From: an uncultured Clostridium sp.
Lineage (GTDB): Bacteria > Bacillota > Clostridia > Clostridiales > Clostridiaceae
Length of the DNA stretch: 52,451 nucleotides
NCBI RefSeq assembly: GCF_910588715.1
Contig: NZ_CAJURG010000011.1
Coordinates: 1-52,451, forward strand
Reading direction: 5' to 3'
Shown here: in pieces, positions 52,404 to 52,451 of the stretch
Layout of the letters: each line of letters starts with the position of its first letter
How positions within the stretch are numbered: position 1 is the first letter of the stretch
Made by a program: the position numbers and the translations under genes
Notes under the pieces: model-generated
Database searches by the model: none
What the model saw: the letters and a program-made list of their open reading frames with translations, nothing else
What the model was told of the DNA's origin: nothing

Positions 52404-52451
52404 GCTTCATTGGCTCAATGGCAGAGCAGCTGACTTGTAATCAGCAGGTTG
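52404..52451 (+). tRNA. tRNA-Thr (TGT), second copy, 5' part
   Basis: Identical to the first 48 nt of the tRNA-Thr at 52206; the window ends before the T-arm. Confidence 0.93.

Larger units (their letters stand above)
52282..52451 (+). repeat. Tandem repeat unit 2, cut by window end
   Basis: An identical copy of unit 1 at an offset of 198 bp, ending inside tRNA-Thr at the window edge. Confidence 0.95.

Noticed and set aside
52251..52433. 60-aa ORF over the tRNA repeat
   Set aside because: It runs through tRNA-Thr and tRNA-Tyr sequences in the sense direction and has no ribosome binding site; it is a by-product of the tRNA genes.
1..52451. CRISPR arrays, insertion sequences or prophage
   Set aside because: No regularly spaced repeats, transposase, integrase or phage structural genes were seen; the only exact long repeat is the tRNA unit.

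Overview
The window is low-GC, AT-rich DNA with Bacillus/Clostridium-type sigma-A promoters, strong GGAGG ribosome binding sites and many sporulation genes (yabG, spoIIR, spoIID, spoIIQ, spoIIID, CotS-family proteins, yyaC). The thiolase gene and the generally Clostridium-like proteins point to Clostridium sensu stricto. I see no insertion sequence, prophage or CRISPR array, so this looks like core chromosome. Both window edges cut through tRNA genes (tRNA-Asn left, tRNA-Thr right).

Layout. 1-4.3 kb: partial tRNA-Asn, a gene-free stretch, then a tldD-tldE-FAD oxidoreductase operon. 4.3-5.5 kb (- strand): a GDSL hydrolase and a RusA-like protein. 5.8-9.3 kb: tsaD, a membrane-anchored alpha/beta-hydrolase-like protein without its nucleophile, and htrA. 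9.4-19.2 kb is a spore-envelope block: two divergent modules, each a GT4 glycosyltransferase facing CotS-family kinase-like genes (one of them a degenerate pseudokinase), then the coat protease YabG, Veg, and a SPOCS/LysM protein. 19.3-22.7 kb: cphB-cphA (cyanophycin breakdown and synthesis). 22.8-27.8 kb: ispE, spoIIR, a PP-loop ATPase, a DUF1934 protein and pyrG. 28-36.6 kb: rho, rpmE (inverted), tdk, a DUF1385-PrmC fusion, prfA, sua5, rpiB, upp and dCMP deaminase. 36.7-37.9 kb: thlA behind a promoter carrying a Rex-like operator. 38.5-45.2 kb: a complete F-type ATP synthase operon (atpI-B-E-F-H-A-G-D-C) behind a long structured leader. 45.4-51.7 kb: ywmB, murA, spoIID, spoIIQ, spoIIID, mreB/mbl and yyaC. 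52.0-52.45 kb: a tRNA promoter and a tandemly duplicated tRNA-Tyr/tRNA-Thr unit.

How it works together. Many genes serve the spore: forespore-to-mother-cell signalling (SpoIIR), engulfment (SpoIID, SpoIIQ), mother-cell transcription (SpoIIID), coat assembly and processing (CotS, GT4, YabG, SPOCS/LysM), and possibly a spore nitrogen polymer (CphA/CphB). Between these lie housekeeping genes for translation (tsaD, sua5, prfA, prmC, rpmE), nucleotide metabolism (pyrG, tdk, upp, dCMP deaminase), the cell wall (murA, mreB) and energy (ATP synthase, thiolase). Gene order from rho to mreB resembles the Bacillus subtilis ywj-ywm-spoIIID-mbl region.

Most noteworthy: the Rex-box-like operator at thlA; the duplicated GT4/CotS modules with an embedded pseudokinase; several proteins of enzyme families that have lost catalytic residues (alpha/beta hydrolase, SpoIIQ, RusA-like, FAD oxidoreductase second Rossmann motif); a hairpin between the Shine-Dalgarno and the start codon of the dCMP deaminase gene; the atp leader with mutually exclusive pairings; and a structured non-coding stretch after veg that repeats the veg leader.
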